A stretch of 34,127 nt of DNA. Origin: Lachnospiraceae bacterium. GTDB lineage: Bacteria > Bacillota > Clostridia > Lachnospirales > Lachnospiraceae. The notes beneath the pieces are model-generated. The model did not search any database. It was not told the origin of the DNA and saw nothing but the letters and a program-made list of their open reading frames with translations. The stretch lies in contig JAFZNE010000075.1 of NCBI GenBank assembly GCA_017553035.1, positions 1 to 34,127 on the forward strand. Reading direction: 5' to 3'. The position numbers and the translations under genes are program-made. Of this stretch, positions 24,111-32,370 are shown piece after piece (position 1 is the first letter of the stretch; each line of letters starts with the position of its first letter).

Positions 24111-25043
24111 ATGTTTATAAAAGGATTTACATACGGATTTGACGGACGCAGGGGAGCTTACCGCACTCCGGAGGCGGCGCTTTCGATGGAGCGGCTTGCG
24201 GCTTTGGGCGGAGACTGGGCAGCGCTTGCATTTACGGTTAATCAGGATACCTTCAGTTCGACAGTAATCAGGCCCGATTACCGCTTTACGGTAACGGATA
24301 AGGATGTTACGACTGCTGCGGAAAAACTGCATTCTCTGGGGCTCAAAGTATGCATGAAACCGATCGTCAACTGCTCGGATGGTGTGTGGAGAGCCAATAT
24401 CCGTTTCCCCGAAAGTGACTGGGGCGATAAGAATTACTGGAAGGAATGGTTCTCTTCTTATACCGCATTTTTATGCCATTACGCGGAGATTGCCGAAGAG
24501 ACAGCATGTGAAATGTTCTGTGTGGGCTGCGAAATGCTTGGGACTGAGGAAAAGGAAGAATATTGGCGAGAAACAATAAAAGCCGTAAGAGACATTTATC
24601 ACGGACAGCTGGTTTACAATACCAATCACGGAAAGGAAGCCGGCGTAAAATGGTGGGATGCGGTCGATTTTATCGGAACTTCCGCATATTTCCGTGTTGC
24701 GCAGGTTCCCGGTGATAGCGTTGAAAACATGAAGGCGGCATGGGATGAAAAAAAGAAGTACCTGAAGGAAATTTCCGAGGCCAACGGCGGCAAGCAGATA
24801 ATCTTCATGGAAATAGGCTGCCGCAGTGCAAGAGGCTGTGCGATGATGCCTTACGATTTCACTCACAGGGAATTTCCGTATGATGAGGATGAACAGGCGG
24901 CATTTTATGAATCATGCATGCGTTCTATGTGGGATGAACCGTGGTTTGCAGGCTTCTTCTGGTGGGACTGGTATACAAAGATCCCTGAGAAACAGCCCGA
25001 AATGGGATTTTCGATCGTGGGTAAAAAACCGAGCAGCTTGTAA
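24111..25043 (+). CDS. GH113-like glycoside hydrolase (beta-mannanase type)
   Basis: A 310-residue TIM-barrel enzyme without signal peptide. The pattern fits GH113: LKVCMKPIVNCSDGVWRA, W-KEWFSSYTAFLCHYAEIAEE, then FCVGCEML with E141 as likely acid/base, DFIGTSAYFRVA, and IIFMEIGCRSARG with E234 as likely nucleophile, and a late PWFAGFFWWDW. Known GH113 enzymes cut beta-1,4-mannan. A cytoplasmic location suggests it acts on imported manno-oligosaccharides. It starts 44 bases after the cellulase gene, with GGGAGG at 24098-24103, so co-expression is likely. Substrate is inference from family. Confidence 0.8.
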   Translation: MFIKGFTYGFDGRRGAYRTPEAALSMERLAALGGDWAALAFTVNQDTFSSTVIRPDYRFTVTDKDVTTAAEKLHSLGLKVCMKPIVNCSDGVWRANIRFPESDWGDKNYWKEWFSSYTAFLCHYAEIAEETACEMFCVGCEMLGTEEKEEYWRETIKAVRDIYHGQLVYNTNHGKEAGVKWWDAVDFIGTSAYFRVAQVPGDSVENMKAAWDEKKKYLKEISEANGGKQIIFMEIGCRSARGCAMMPYDFTHREFPYDEDEQAAFYESCMRSMWDEPWFAGFFWWDWYTKIPEKQPEMGFSIVGKKPSSL

Positions 25044-25081
25044 AAGAATGGTATGCCAAGGAAAGATAACCTAGGGAATTG

Positions 25082-25140
25082 AAACAAGTAAAAAAGCAAA
25101 CAAGCAAACTGATAAACAAGTAAACTAGTATAAAAGTAAA
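25082..25140. repeat. A-rich degenerate short repeats
   Basis: AAACAAGTAAA, AAACAAGCAAAC, AAACAAGTAAAC and AAAAGTAAAC follow one another over about 60 bases with roughly 12-24 base spacing. The plus strand is nearly free of C and rich in A. It may be a simple-sequence tract generated by slippage or a protein-binding array. Confidence 0.6.
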
Positions 25141-25240
25141 CGGGCTCTCTTCCGGATAGAAGAGATAAAAAGTACAAAGTCAAAGCACCCGGTATCGGGT
25201 GAATGTCTGCAGATCCGGAGGGGAGTCTTAATTTGGGATA

Positions 25241-25282
25241 TTAATATACCGATGGTATAGAATTTAATATACAAATAGTACA
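25241..25282. promoter_or_regulatory. Two operator-like dyads 23 bp apart
   Basis: TTAATATAC occurs at 25241-25249 and again at 25264-25272. Within each copy lies a dyad: TATAC-N5-GTATA at 25245-25259 (perfect) and TATAC-N5-GTACA at 25268-25282 (one mismatch). The 23-bp spacing is about two helical turns, so two dimers could bind the same face. Likely operator of the XRE regulator directly downstream. Confidence 0.65.
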
Positions 25283-25377
25283 GATAGTGTCTTTTATTTT
25301 TTGATTTTCTATATTATCATGGATCCGGGATAAGAAAATAAGGCCGATTTCCAAGGAAAAATAAGGAGATATTTCAT

Positions 25378-26451
25378 ATGGAATCAAAGCTTGCAGAAAA
25401 TATCAGAACATTCAGGAAAGAAAGGAAACTGACACAGGAGCAGCTTGCGGAAGTAATGGGAGTTACAACTGGTGCCGTACATAAATGGGAAGCCGGGATG
25501 TCGATACCGGACCTGAGTTTGATCATGGAACTTGCTGATTTTTACGGTGTTTCCGTAGATGTTCTGATCGGATATAAGATCAGGGACAACCGGCAGGATG
25601 CGATAAAGAAAAGACTTGTGGGATATTGTAAGACGATGGATCCCGAGGCCCTTACGGAAGTGGAAAAGGCCCTTAAGAAATATCCGAATTCATTGGAAAT
25701 GGTGCTATGTTCCGCGGATATTTATCTTGTTTTCGGAACCGGAGAAGGCGGACGGGATAAGCTGACGCGGGCCCTGGAATTACTGGATCGGGCGCTTGAT
25801 CTGCTTCCTCAGAATACCAATCCTAAGATCAGTACGTTGTCGATCTACGGCCGGATGGCCAATGCATATCTTCTTATGGGAGAATACGAAAAATCGGTAG
25901 ACCTGATGAAAAAACACAATTCAGCGTGTTATTTCTCGGATTCCATCGGAGTGTGCATGGCAGCTTATCTGAAACAATACAAGGAAGCGGAAGATTACCT
26001 ATCGGAAGCGCTTATTGATCATATCGGCGGTATAATGAACACTATTTCCGGGTTTTATCTGGTCTTCTGCTCGCGAAAAGACTATAAGTCCGCGCTGGAT
26101 ATAATATCCTGGGGACAGGAGATGCTTGGAAAGCTAGCCAAAAACAACGATTCGGGCTTCCTATTCAAGAATAAAATGCTGTATCTGATCCTGATCGCAA
26201 ATGTAAAATTACTGACAAACCGCAGACAGGAAGCGGTCGACCTGATGACCGAAGCACGCAGACTGGCAGGGGAATTTGATACATTGCCGGATTACAGCCT
26301 GAAATCATTACGATTTGCCGATAATCTCGAGAATGCCATTGTTCATGACGGACTGGGGAGAACAGCTGTGGAAAGCATCGATTCGCTGCTGAAGCTGGTT
26401 GATAATAAAGAACTGACAGATTTGTGGAACAAGATATATTCTCAAAGCTGA
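25378..26451 (+). CDS. XRE-family regulator with TPR-like helical domain
   Basis: Residues ~5-65 are a helix-turn-helix of the XRE/HTH_3 type (LAENIRTFRKERKLTQEQLAEVMGVTTGAVHKWEAG, then PDLSLIMELADFYGVSVDVLIGY). The rest (~75-357) is all-helical with repeat-like pairs (ALELLDRALDLLP, MANAYLLMGEYEKSVDLM, YKEAEDYLSEAL, RQEAVDLMTEARRLA), consistent with TPR repeats that bind peptides or partner proteins. The MFS exporter begins 24 bases after its stop, so it probably controls that exporter and itself through the twin dyads upstream. The inducing ligand is unknown; similarity to peptide-sensing RRNPP regulators is only architectural. Confidence 0.87.
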   Translation: MESKLAENIRTFRKERKLTQEQLAEVMGVTTGAVHKWEAGMSIPDLSLIMELADFYGVSVDVLIGYKIRDNRQDAIKKRLVGYCKTMDPEALTEVEKALKKYPNSLEMVLCSADIYLVFGTGEGGRDKLTRALELLDRALDLLPQNTNPKISTLSIYGRMANAYLLMGEYEKSVDLMKKHNSACYFSDSIGVCMAAYLKQYKEAEDYLSEALIDHIGGIMNTISGFYLVFCSRKDYKSALDIISWGQEMLGKLAKNNDSGFLFKNKMLYLILIANVKLLTNRRQEAVDLMTEARRLAGEFDTLPDYSLKSLRFADNLENAIVHDGLGRTAVESIDSLLKLVDNKELTDLWNKIYSQS

Positions 26452-26475
26452 TATTTTGAACCGGAGGATAAATAA

Positions 26476-27783
26476 GTGGTTATGAATGAACAAGAAAAAA
26501 GAAAAAATGTATTTGCCAACAGAAATTTCAGGCTGGTATTTTTCGGAGCCCTGGTTTCGGAGCTCGGAGGAGCTTTATACAGTTTCGCCGTCAGTTTCTA
26601 TATTCTCGAGATCAGCAACAACAATGCATTCCTGCAGGGAATGTATCTGGCGCTGTGCGGAGTTGTACTGCTTCTGTTCACTCCCATAGGCGGAGTGCTC
26701 GGAGACCGTTTTAACAAAGCCTGGATCATGTTTATCTGTGATTATCTGAGAGGCGGCATAATTATCCTTGCGACTGTTCTTATGCTCGTATTTGATGCTC
26801 CGGGAGCGCATATAGCTATTTTGTTTATCATCGGAGGTCTGGGAAATGCAATAGGAGGTATCTTCTCACCGGCGGCAAGCGCTCTGTTCCCGCATATACT
26901 GGAGGAAGACCAGCTTCAGCAGGCGAATTCATACATTGCTATCAAGAGCTCCCTGCTCGGAATATTCGGAGTTGTACTTGCCGGGATCATGTATGCGACA
27001 ATGCCTGTGACACTGCTGTTCTTTGTGGTCGGTATCTGCTATGTATTTTCGGGAATATCGGAAATGTTTATCCGCTATGGTCATAAAGTGAATCCGGAAA
27101 AGCTGACGATCAAAGTCGCGCTTAAAGATATGGGAGAAGGTCTCACCTATTTGAAGAGCAGAAAAGCTGTCATGGCGCTAATGGTAGCGATCTTATTTAT
27201 CAATTTCTTCTTTGCACCGGTTTCATCGAACTTCCTGCCGTATTTCATTAAAACCGATGTCGCGGGAGCGCCTTCCTATCTGTTTGATTCGGTTCTTAAG
27301 CCCGAACTGTGGTCATCGGTATTCAGCGTTCTGATCGGGATCAGCTCACTGGTTGCTTCGGTGATCCTGAGCGCAAAAAAGCAGGAAGATAAAGTCGGAC
27401 ATAAGATCGCCGTACTGCTTGCCGCTATCGCAGGACTCATGATAGTGATGACCGGAGGTTATTACGGATTTGCGTCGGGAAAGAGTTCTATCAACCTTTT
27501 CCTGATCATGTTCTGCATTGGTGTGTTTGTGATCGGATATATACTTCCCTGCATAAATATCCCGATAAGCACTGCATTTATGCGGATCATAGATAGAGAT
27601 AAACTGAGTAAGGTCGGAAGTATTTCAAGTGTCCTTTCACAGGGCCTCATCCCTATTGCAACAGCGCTGGCAGGTGTTGTTCTGCAGTATTTCGGCAGCA
27701 CGGTCCTGCTGCTTATCTGTACAGCCGGATTTGCCGCAACTGCGATCTTCATGCTGTTCAGCAGGGAAGTGAAAAATGTGTAA
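26476..27783 (+). CDS. MFS exporter, MefA/MFS_3-like
   Basis: A 435-residue membrane protein with about 12 helices. The N-terminal FANRNFRLVFFGALVSELGGALYSFAVSFYILE and GGVLGDRFNKAWIMFICDYLRG match drug-type MFS exporters related to macrolide-efflux proteins. GTG at 26476 is preferred because GGAGG (26463-26467) lies 8 bases upstream; the ATG at 26482 would be 14 bases away but remains possible (433 residues). Transcribed with the XRE-TPR regulator. The substrate is unknown, a peptide or antibiotic being plausible from context. It converges on the AlkD-like gene with only 29 bases between and no visible terminator. Confidence 0.87.
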   Translation: MVMNEQEKRKNVFANRNFRLVFFGALVSELGGALYSFAVSFYILEISNNNAFLQGMYLALCGVVLLLFTPIGGVLGDRFNKAWIMFICDYLRGGIIILATVLMLVFDAPGAHIAILFIIGGLGNAIGGIFSPAASALFPHILEEDQLQQANSYIAIKSSLLGIFGVVLAGIMYATMPVTLLFFVVGICYVFSGISEMFIRYGHKVNPEKLTIKVALKDMGEGLTYLKSRKAVMALMVAILFINFFFAPVSSNFLPYFIKTDVAGAPSYLFDSVLKPELWSSVFSVLIGISSLVASVILSAKKQEDKVGHKIAVLLAAIAGLMIVMTGGYYGFASGKSSINLFLIMFCIGVFVIGYILPCINIPISTAFMRIIDRDKLSKVGSISSVLSQGLIPIATALAGVVLQYFGSTVLLLICTAGFAATAIFMLFSREVKNV

Positions 27784-27812
27784 TGAAGGAGTGTGGTACG
27801 ACCGGCAACAAC

Positions 27813-28502
27813 TTACTGTCTTGCCGCCTTGATCTTCTCCACAACGGCATTATCGACGCGGTAGGATTCCTTCATCTTCTGAAGAGCTTTATTGTACGTC
27901 CACTCGTCAAGGTGATTGTCGGGTGAGAGCATGTAATCGAGGCACTTGTCGGGATATTTGGCCATGATCGTGGCTACGGCCCAGGCAACGCCCATCTTTG
28001 CGTAGAATTCTTCGGTATACAGACTGTCGACGACTTCGAAGACTATGTCGATGTATTCGTCTCTCAGGAACTGACTCATCAGCATTATCGCAACTATCCG
28101 GACCTCGAACTCCTTGTGCGAGGTCCGGTATTTTGTCAGTATCGCAAATGTTTCGTCAGGATATTTTTTGGCGATCTTGAAGGTCTGGCAAAGTGAATCG
28201 GCAACAGACCAGTCGTGGACTTTAGGGATGAACTTATCCAGATAAGAGAGGATAACATTGATATCATCTTTCGCATATCCGATCACAAATGCCTGCAGAG
28301 CCTCCATTTCGAAGGTATCCATCGGATTGGTGTCGAGAAATGCACGATAATCATCCTTGGCGATCTTCTGGGCCAGCTTTCTGAGTGCCGGGATCCTCAC
28401 ACCTGCGCAGGGTTTTGCCGTAGGGTTGAGTTTCGCGAAGAATTCGGCATTTTTCGGATCGGCAAGAGCGGATATTTCATCCCTTATCTGAGATATTGTC
28501 AT
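27813..28502 (-). CDS. AlkD-like DNA alkylation repair glycosylase
   Basis: A 229-residue all-helical HEAT-like repeat protein of the AlkC/AlkD superfamily, predicted to excise alkylated bases. VRIPALRKLAQKIAKD is the N-terminal family signature. By comparison with Bacillus AlkD the likely active-site residues are W98 and D102 (HDWSVADSL), R135 (FEVRIVAIMLM) and W174 (GVAWAVATI). The C-terminal WTYNKALQKMKESYRV is also typical. It is the last gene of the minus-strand cluster, 118 bases below the sirtuin gene. GGAC precedes the start weakly. Whether it is co-transcribed with the sirtuin is open. Confidence 0.87.
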   Translation of the reverse strand: MTISQIRDEISALADPKNAEFFAKLNPTAKPCAGVRIPALRKLAQKIAKDDYRAFLDTNPMDTFEMEALQAFVIGYAKDDINVILSYLDKFIPKVHDWSVADSLCQTFKIAKKYPDETFAILTKYRTSHKEFEVRIVAIMLMSQFLRDEYIDIVFEVVDSLYTEEFYAKMGVAWAVATIMAKYPDKCLDYMLSPDNHLDEWTYNKALQKMKESYRVDNAVVEKIKAARQ

Positions 28503-28620
28503 ATGATAACGTCCTTTTCTGCGTATATTGAAATGAAGAAAAGATAAAAAGTCTGTGCTGTAACATGATTACATCGCATGATGAGTATGGATCTGTTCCG
28601 GATTCCAACAGATTTATGGC

Positions 28621-29394
28621 TTATACCGTAACCTGCCCGAATACTTCCCCCAGTCCCATATGCAGCACAAGATCGGCTTCGTCGTCAAAAGGTGTCGTTG
28701 ATTTGTTGATCAGGACCAGTTTACTGCCGCGGTAATAGTTGACCAGACCGGCGGCAGGATATACAACGAGTGAAGTACCTCCGACAATGAGCATATCGGC
28801 GTTCTGGATGTAATCTACGGACCTGTTCCAGATATAATCATCAAGTCCTTCCTCGTACAGGACAACGTCAGGCTTGATCAGGCCGCCGCAATCCGGGCAG
28901 ATGGGAAGATAGCGGGAATTCTTATCCGCGCCTTCGGCCAGTGAAGCATCGATCAGATCCTTGACTTCGTCGCCGGTGAAGAACTTGTTGCATTTGGTAC
29001 AATGATTCTTCGCGACGGTGCCGTGTACTTCGTATACTTCCTTGCTTCCGGCTTTCTGGTGAAGACCGTCGATATTCTGGGTAACGATGGCTTTCAGTTT
29101 GCCGGCTTTTTCCAGCTCTGCCAGCTTGATGTGCGTGGTATTGGGTTCCACGCCGTCGATCAGGATCTTGTCACGGTAGAAACGATAGAATTCCGAAGGC
29201 CTTTTGATAAAAAATGTATGGCTCAGGATCGTTTCGGGAGGATAATCGTATTTTTGATTATAGAGTCCGTCAACGCTTCGAAAGTCCGGGATTCCGCTTT
29301 CTGTCGACACTCCCGCGCCGCCGAAGAAGACGATCGATTTACTGGTTTTGATCATTTCGTTGAATCTGGATAATAATTCCTGCTTCTCGTCCAT
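28621..29394 (-). CDS. Sirtuin NAD-dependent protein deacylase
   Basis: Removes acyl groups from lysines using NAD. This 257-residue protein has the full Sir2 set: FFGGAGVSTESGIPDFRS (NAD-binding loop, residues 23-40), VTQNIDGLHQKAG (104-116), the catalytic H124 in YEVHGT, and a zinc site at C132, C135, C166 and C169 (CTKC and CPDC). LIVGGTSLVVYPA and LVLINKSTTPFD follow as expected. It starts 24 bases after the tldE stop, with an AAAGGGAC site, so it is probably translated from the tldD-tldE transcript. Deacetylase versus other deacylase activity cannot be decided. Confidence 0.93.
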   Translation of the reverse strand: MDEKQELLSRFNEMIKTSKSIVFFGGAGVSTESGIPDFRSVDGLYNQKYDYPPETILSHTFFIKRPSEFYRFYRDKILIDGVEPNTTHIKLAELEKAGKLKAIVTQNIDGLHQKAGSKEVYEVHGTVAKNHCTKCNKFFTGDEVKDLIDASLAEGADKNSRYLPICPDCGGLIKPDVVLYEEGLDDYIWNRSVDYIQNADMLIVGGTSLVVYPAAGLVNYYRGSKLVLINKSTTPFDDEADLVLHMGLGEVFGQVTV

Positions 29395-29418
29395 ACTGTT
29401 GTCCCTTTCATAATAAAG

Positions 29419-30714
29419 TCATTCACCTGCTACTGCGATGTCGTCGAAACATACGGCCAGAGGGCCTTCATAACCATCCTCAACCTGCATTTCCGTTGAA
29501 AGCTGCATTGAAGCCTGCTTCTCGATAATGCTGCCGTTGATGGAACCTCCGGTAACAGGAGTTACCGTTTCTCCGTCATAAAGGAACGCAAGACGGATCT
29601 CGCCTCCGAAATGTCCGGTAAAATCATCCATCTGGAAGTCCGAGAAATTTACGACCTGCAGATAAGGCTGCTTCTTCATCTCTTCTACGCTTGTCGTACC
29701 GGGTGCAACCTTGATACTCCTGTAGTTTCCGGTCGGCTCCGCGCCGATATATCTTGAGAAACGGACACCGCCATGATAGGTCTTCAGCACGCCCTTATCA
29801 AGCAGCTGTCTGTCGATCTGGCGGGTTCCTTCGTCGCTGAACGGAACGCTCGCGATCAGCGATACTGTCAAAGGATCACCGGTGATCTCAGTATTTCCGC
29901 CATCTGCGGTTTTGGCCTGGACATTTTCACCGAGCTTGAAGCTTGAATATTTGCCGTAGATATAGGGAGCTAAGGATCTTGCGGTGTAATACTCGAACAA
30001 TTCTTTTGCATAAGAATCACAGATGATGACTCTGTAATTGCCGGCAGCAGGTGCTTTCTTCGCCTGTGCGCGGGCGAGGGTATAATCGAGGGTCCTGCGT
30101 ACTTTTGCCTTGAGAGCCTCGGTCTCGAGTGAATCATAACGGAAACCCTGATATGTTTCTACGTCCTGGGGTTCCTTACACTGTGCCACAAATTCGCCTG
30201 TCACATAGTATTTGCGATATCCCGCATCGATGCCGGTTGATGTAAAGATCCTGGTCGTAACTTCATTTACGAACAATTCGGCCGAATTGAGAAAAGCATC
30301 GCCGTCCTTATCTTCGGCGAACAGCGCATCCGCCATGATCTTTGCGCTTTCTTCGAGTGTTTTGCCCTGAAGATCGGATTTCATTTCGATAAATTCGTTA
30401 ACGGTCTTCTCCTGAAGCTCGTATGTGGGATTGCAAACGAACGAAGCCGCAAGATATGCGCCTGAAAGGGTCTTGTCGAGTTCGGCGTCCGTCATGCTGT
30501 CATACACATGGACCATCGAACTGCCTTTCATAGGCTGTTCGTCTTTATCGAACGATCTGTAAACGGTTACGGAATAGCTTGTATTGTTTTTTATTCTACG
30601 TGTGTCGAGTGACTTCTTGATGAAGAACAGTTCGGCACTGCGGGTCTGATCTTCGGTAATTATATACTCATCAATGTGCAGCCGCTCAAGGGCTGCAAGA
30701 ATTCTGTCTTTCAT
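29419..30714 (-). CDS. TldE/PmbA-family subunit of the TldD/TldE protease
   Basis: A 431-residue member of the U62 family, the partner without the metal-binding HExxxH motif. Late motifs such as TGNYRSIKVAPGTTS, FSDFQMDDFTGHFGGEIRLAFLYDG and PVTGGSINGSI correspond to the TldE/PmbA C-terminal half. The pair with TldD forms a cytosolic heterodimer that degrades unfolded peptides and in enterobacteria matures microcin B17. The start at 30714 was chosen because GGAAAGGA lies 7-14 bases upstream; the longer frame from 30762 would overlap tldD. The 40-base gap to tldD indicates one operon. Confidence 0.88.
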   Translation of the reverse strand: MKDRILAALERLHIDEYIITEDQTRSAELFFIKKSLDTRRIKNNTSYSVTVYRSFDKDEQPMKGSSMVHVYDSMTDAELDKTLSGAYLAASFVCNPTYELQEKTVNEFIEMKSDLQGKTLEESAKIMADALFAEDKDGDAFLNSAELFVNEVTTRIFTSTGIDAGYRKYYVTGEFVAQCKEPQDVETYQGFRYDSLETEALKAKVRRTLDYTLARAQAKKAPAAGNYRVIICDSYAKELFEYYTARSLAPYIYGKYSSFKLGENVQAKTADGGNTEITGDPLTVSLIASVPFSDEGTRQIDRQLLDKGVLKTYHGGVRFSRYIGAEPTGNYRSIKVAPGTTSVEEMKKQPYLQVVNFSDFQMDDFTGHFGGEIRLAFLYDGETVTPVTGGSINGSIIEKQASMQLSTEMQVEDGYEGPLAVCFDDIAVAGE

Positions 30715-30754
30715 GTTAACATCCTTTCCTGTCCGGTACATCTTTTCGTCCGGG

Positions 30755-32185
30755 TCATCCAAGTCTTATTCTTGCCTTGATATAAGGGCCGCCGTCCGAA
30801 ACCTTGACCCACTCCTTGTAACCCTTGCCGCAGTAGCCGGAACCACTTGCCTGCATGGTGTCGGAGATCATGGAAATGGATTTGAGCAGATCCGGAACGT
30901 ATCCGGTAAGCACGATCGGGGAATAGATCTTGCCGGTCAGCCTGCCGTCTTTGATCTCGCGGGCCATCTTGACCATGAGCTGTATGCCCCAGTTCTTCGG
31001 ATCTTCCATGCCGGAATCGGCCTCGCACAGAAGAAAACCATCCTTGATCGAAGCGATCATCTCTTCAACGGTCGAATCTCCGGCTTCGAAAATGGTGTTG
31101 GTCATACGTGTGTATGCCTTGCGCTGGGTGCTTTCACGACGTCCGTTGCCGGTAGGATCTTTCTTCAGATGCATTGCGGACTGTGAGTCACAGATGCCTG
31201 TTTTAAGGATACCTTTATCGATTATGATCGTATCGTGAGCAAGAACGCCCTCGTCATCGAAGAAATATGATGCTACTTCGGGAATGGTCGAAGCACCGTC
31301 GTGCATCGTTATAAGCTCCGAAGCCACGGGCTTGTTGATGTACTGCTGGGCAAGAGCTCTGTCTTTTACGAACATATCCATTTCGACACCATGTCCGAAT
31401 GCTTCGTGGACTATCATTCCGGTAACATCGGGTTCGCAGATACAATCATATTCTCCGGGCTTGATGGGCTCGGAATCGAGAAGGTCGATCGCTGTCTTGC
31501 AGCAGCCTTCAAGACTGTTCTCAAGTGTGCGGAGCACTTCGCTGCCACCGAGCATCGAAACAGGCTTGTAGCTGTCCTGGATCTCCTCACCTTCGGATGC
31601 CATTACCACAAAATATCCCGAAGCCCACATGACGTTCTGGGTCATGTCTTTTTTCCTGGAGAGGAAGAGCTTGGAGTATTTCTGATACGAAAAAGCTACC
31701 CGGCAGTCGATGATGCGCTCGTCGTAAGCACGGCCTTTTTCGGAAATGCGGGTGAGCAGATCGATAATGGCCTCGTCGCCGAGTTCTTCCGGATCCTGCT
31801 CATAATCGGTGCTTTCGTTGAAAATGGTGGTCTCTTCGCTGACTTCGTCAAATAAATACGGTGTAACACCGGAAGGAACGGAGTTCCCAAGAGGGATGAG
31901 CCGTTCTTCGATCTCTTTAATCAGTGTGGGGATCGAGTCTTTGCTGATGGAATTGAAGCTGTATTCGCAGGCCTGGCCTTTGTCATAAACCTTTGTGCAG
32001 AAGCCCCTCTCGGTCAGAACGGTATCCTCGTTGATATTGGTCCCCATTTTCGAAACGCTGAAATTCCTGCTGATCGAATCGGTGGCAAGAATAGAGGCGT
32101 AATCGTACCTGGCAAGCAATGCGTCAAGGAATTCCTTGAGCAGAGGCTTGTTATCCTCCAAAAATATACTGTTTTTGACTTTCAT
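30755..32185 (-). CDS. tldD: TldD, metalloprotease subunit
   Basis: A 476-residue catalytic subunit of the TldD/TldE protease. The zinc motif HEAFGH (H260, E261, H265, counted from the chosen start) is intact inside MIVHEAFGHGVEMD, and a late cysteine in SGSGYCGKGYKEWVKV fits the third ligand region of the family. N-terminal and middle segments (DAESREST-like GRRESTQRKAYTRMTNTIFEAGD) are typical. The ATG at 32185 is preferred over 32215 because AAGGAGG (32199-32205) sits 13 bases upstream, whereas the longer frame runs into the leader. First gene of the minus-strand operon with tldE and the sirtuin. Confidence 0.92.
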   Translation of the reverse strand: MKVKNSIFLEDNKPLLKEFLDALLARYDYASILATDSISRNFSVSKMGTNINEDTVLTERGFCTKVYDKGQACEYSFNSISKDSIPTLIKEIEERLIPLGNSVPSGVTPYLFDEVSEETTIFNESTDYEQDPEELGDEAIIDLLTRISEKGRAYDERIIDCRVAFSYQKYSKLFLSRKKDMTQNVMWASGYFVVMASEGEEIQDSYKPVSMLGGSEVLRTLENSLEGCCKTAIDLLDSEPIKPGEYDCICEPDVTGMIVHEAFGHGVEMDMFVKDRALAQQYINKPVASELITMHDGASTIPEVASYFFDDEGVLAHDTIIIDKGILKTGICDSQSAMHLKKDPTGNGRRESTQRKAYTRMTNTIFEAGDSTVEEMIASIKDGFLLCEADSGMEDPKNWGIQLMVKMAREIKDGRLTGKIYSPIVLTGYVPDLLKSISMISDTMQASGSGYCGKGYKEWVKVSDGGPYIKARIRLG

Positions 32186-32209
32186 AAATGTTTTGATCCT
32201 CCTTACAAT

Positions 32210-32224
32210 CCGCATGAAATGCGG
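32210..32224 (-). promoter_or_regulatory. Leader hairpin before the tldD ribosome site
   Basis: CCGCAT (32210-32215) pairs with ATGCGG (32219-32224), loop GAA. It lies a few bases upstream of the tldD AAGGAGG in the mRNA and could affect translation or stability. Confidence 0.4.
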
Positions 32225-32249
32225 GCTGTCTGCTCATGTGAACAGCAAG

Positions 32250-32279
32250 ATAATAGTATCACAAAATCTGTGTTTTGAA
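32250..32279 (-). promoter_or_regulatory. Promoter of the tldD-tldE-sirtuin cluster
   Basis: On the minus strand TTCAAA (32279-32274), an 18-base spacer, and TATTAT (32255-32250). It gives a ~58-nt leader to the tldD ATG. The -35 is a partial match. Confidence 0.5.
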
Positions 32280-32289
32280 AAGGATTTAC

Positions 32290-32318
32290 TTGAAATCACC
32301 ATGCTTATGTATGATAAT
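32290..32318 (+). promoter_or_regulatory. Promoter of the second MATE gene
   Basis: TTGAAA (32290-32295), a 17-base spacer, and GATAAT (32313-32318). It is divergent to the tldD promoter, the two -35 regions being about 10 bases apart. Confidence 0.6.
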
Positions 32319-32334
32319 GATGTTACGGAAAAAG

Positions 32335-32353
32335 GAATGAAAGCTTTTCATTC
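32335..32353. promoter_or_regulatory. Dyad just after the MATE promoter
   Basis: GAATGAAA (32335-32342) and TTTCATTC (32346-32353) form a perfect 8-bp inverted repeat with a 3-base centre. It spans about +10 to +28 of the predicted transcript and ends 7 bases before the ribosome site, so it could be a repressor operator or a leader hairpin. Confidence 0.55.
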
Positions 32354-32370
32354 GAAGCATGGAGATCAAC

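Larger units (their letters stand above)
25044..25377. other. 334-bp non-coding region before the XRE regulator
   Basis: No gene is supported. It holds an A-rich degenerate repeat (25082-25140), a small stem CACCCG/CGGGTG (25186-25191 with 25196-25201) that lacks a T-run, and a pair of operator-like dyads (25241-25282). Its base composition is visibly more AT-rich than the flanking genes. The leader ends in AAGGAGA (25363-25369) before the ATG at 25378. Confidence 0.75.

Noticed and set aside
27803..27826. CGGCAA/TTGCCG pair as a terminator between the MFS and AlkD genes
   Set aside because: Only 6 bp with a 12-base loop and no T-run on either strand.
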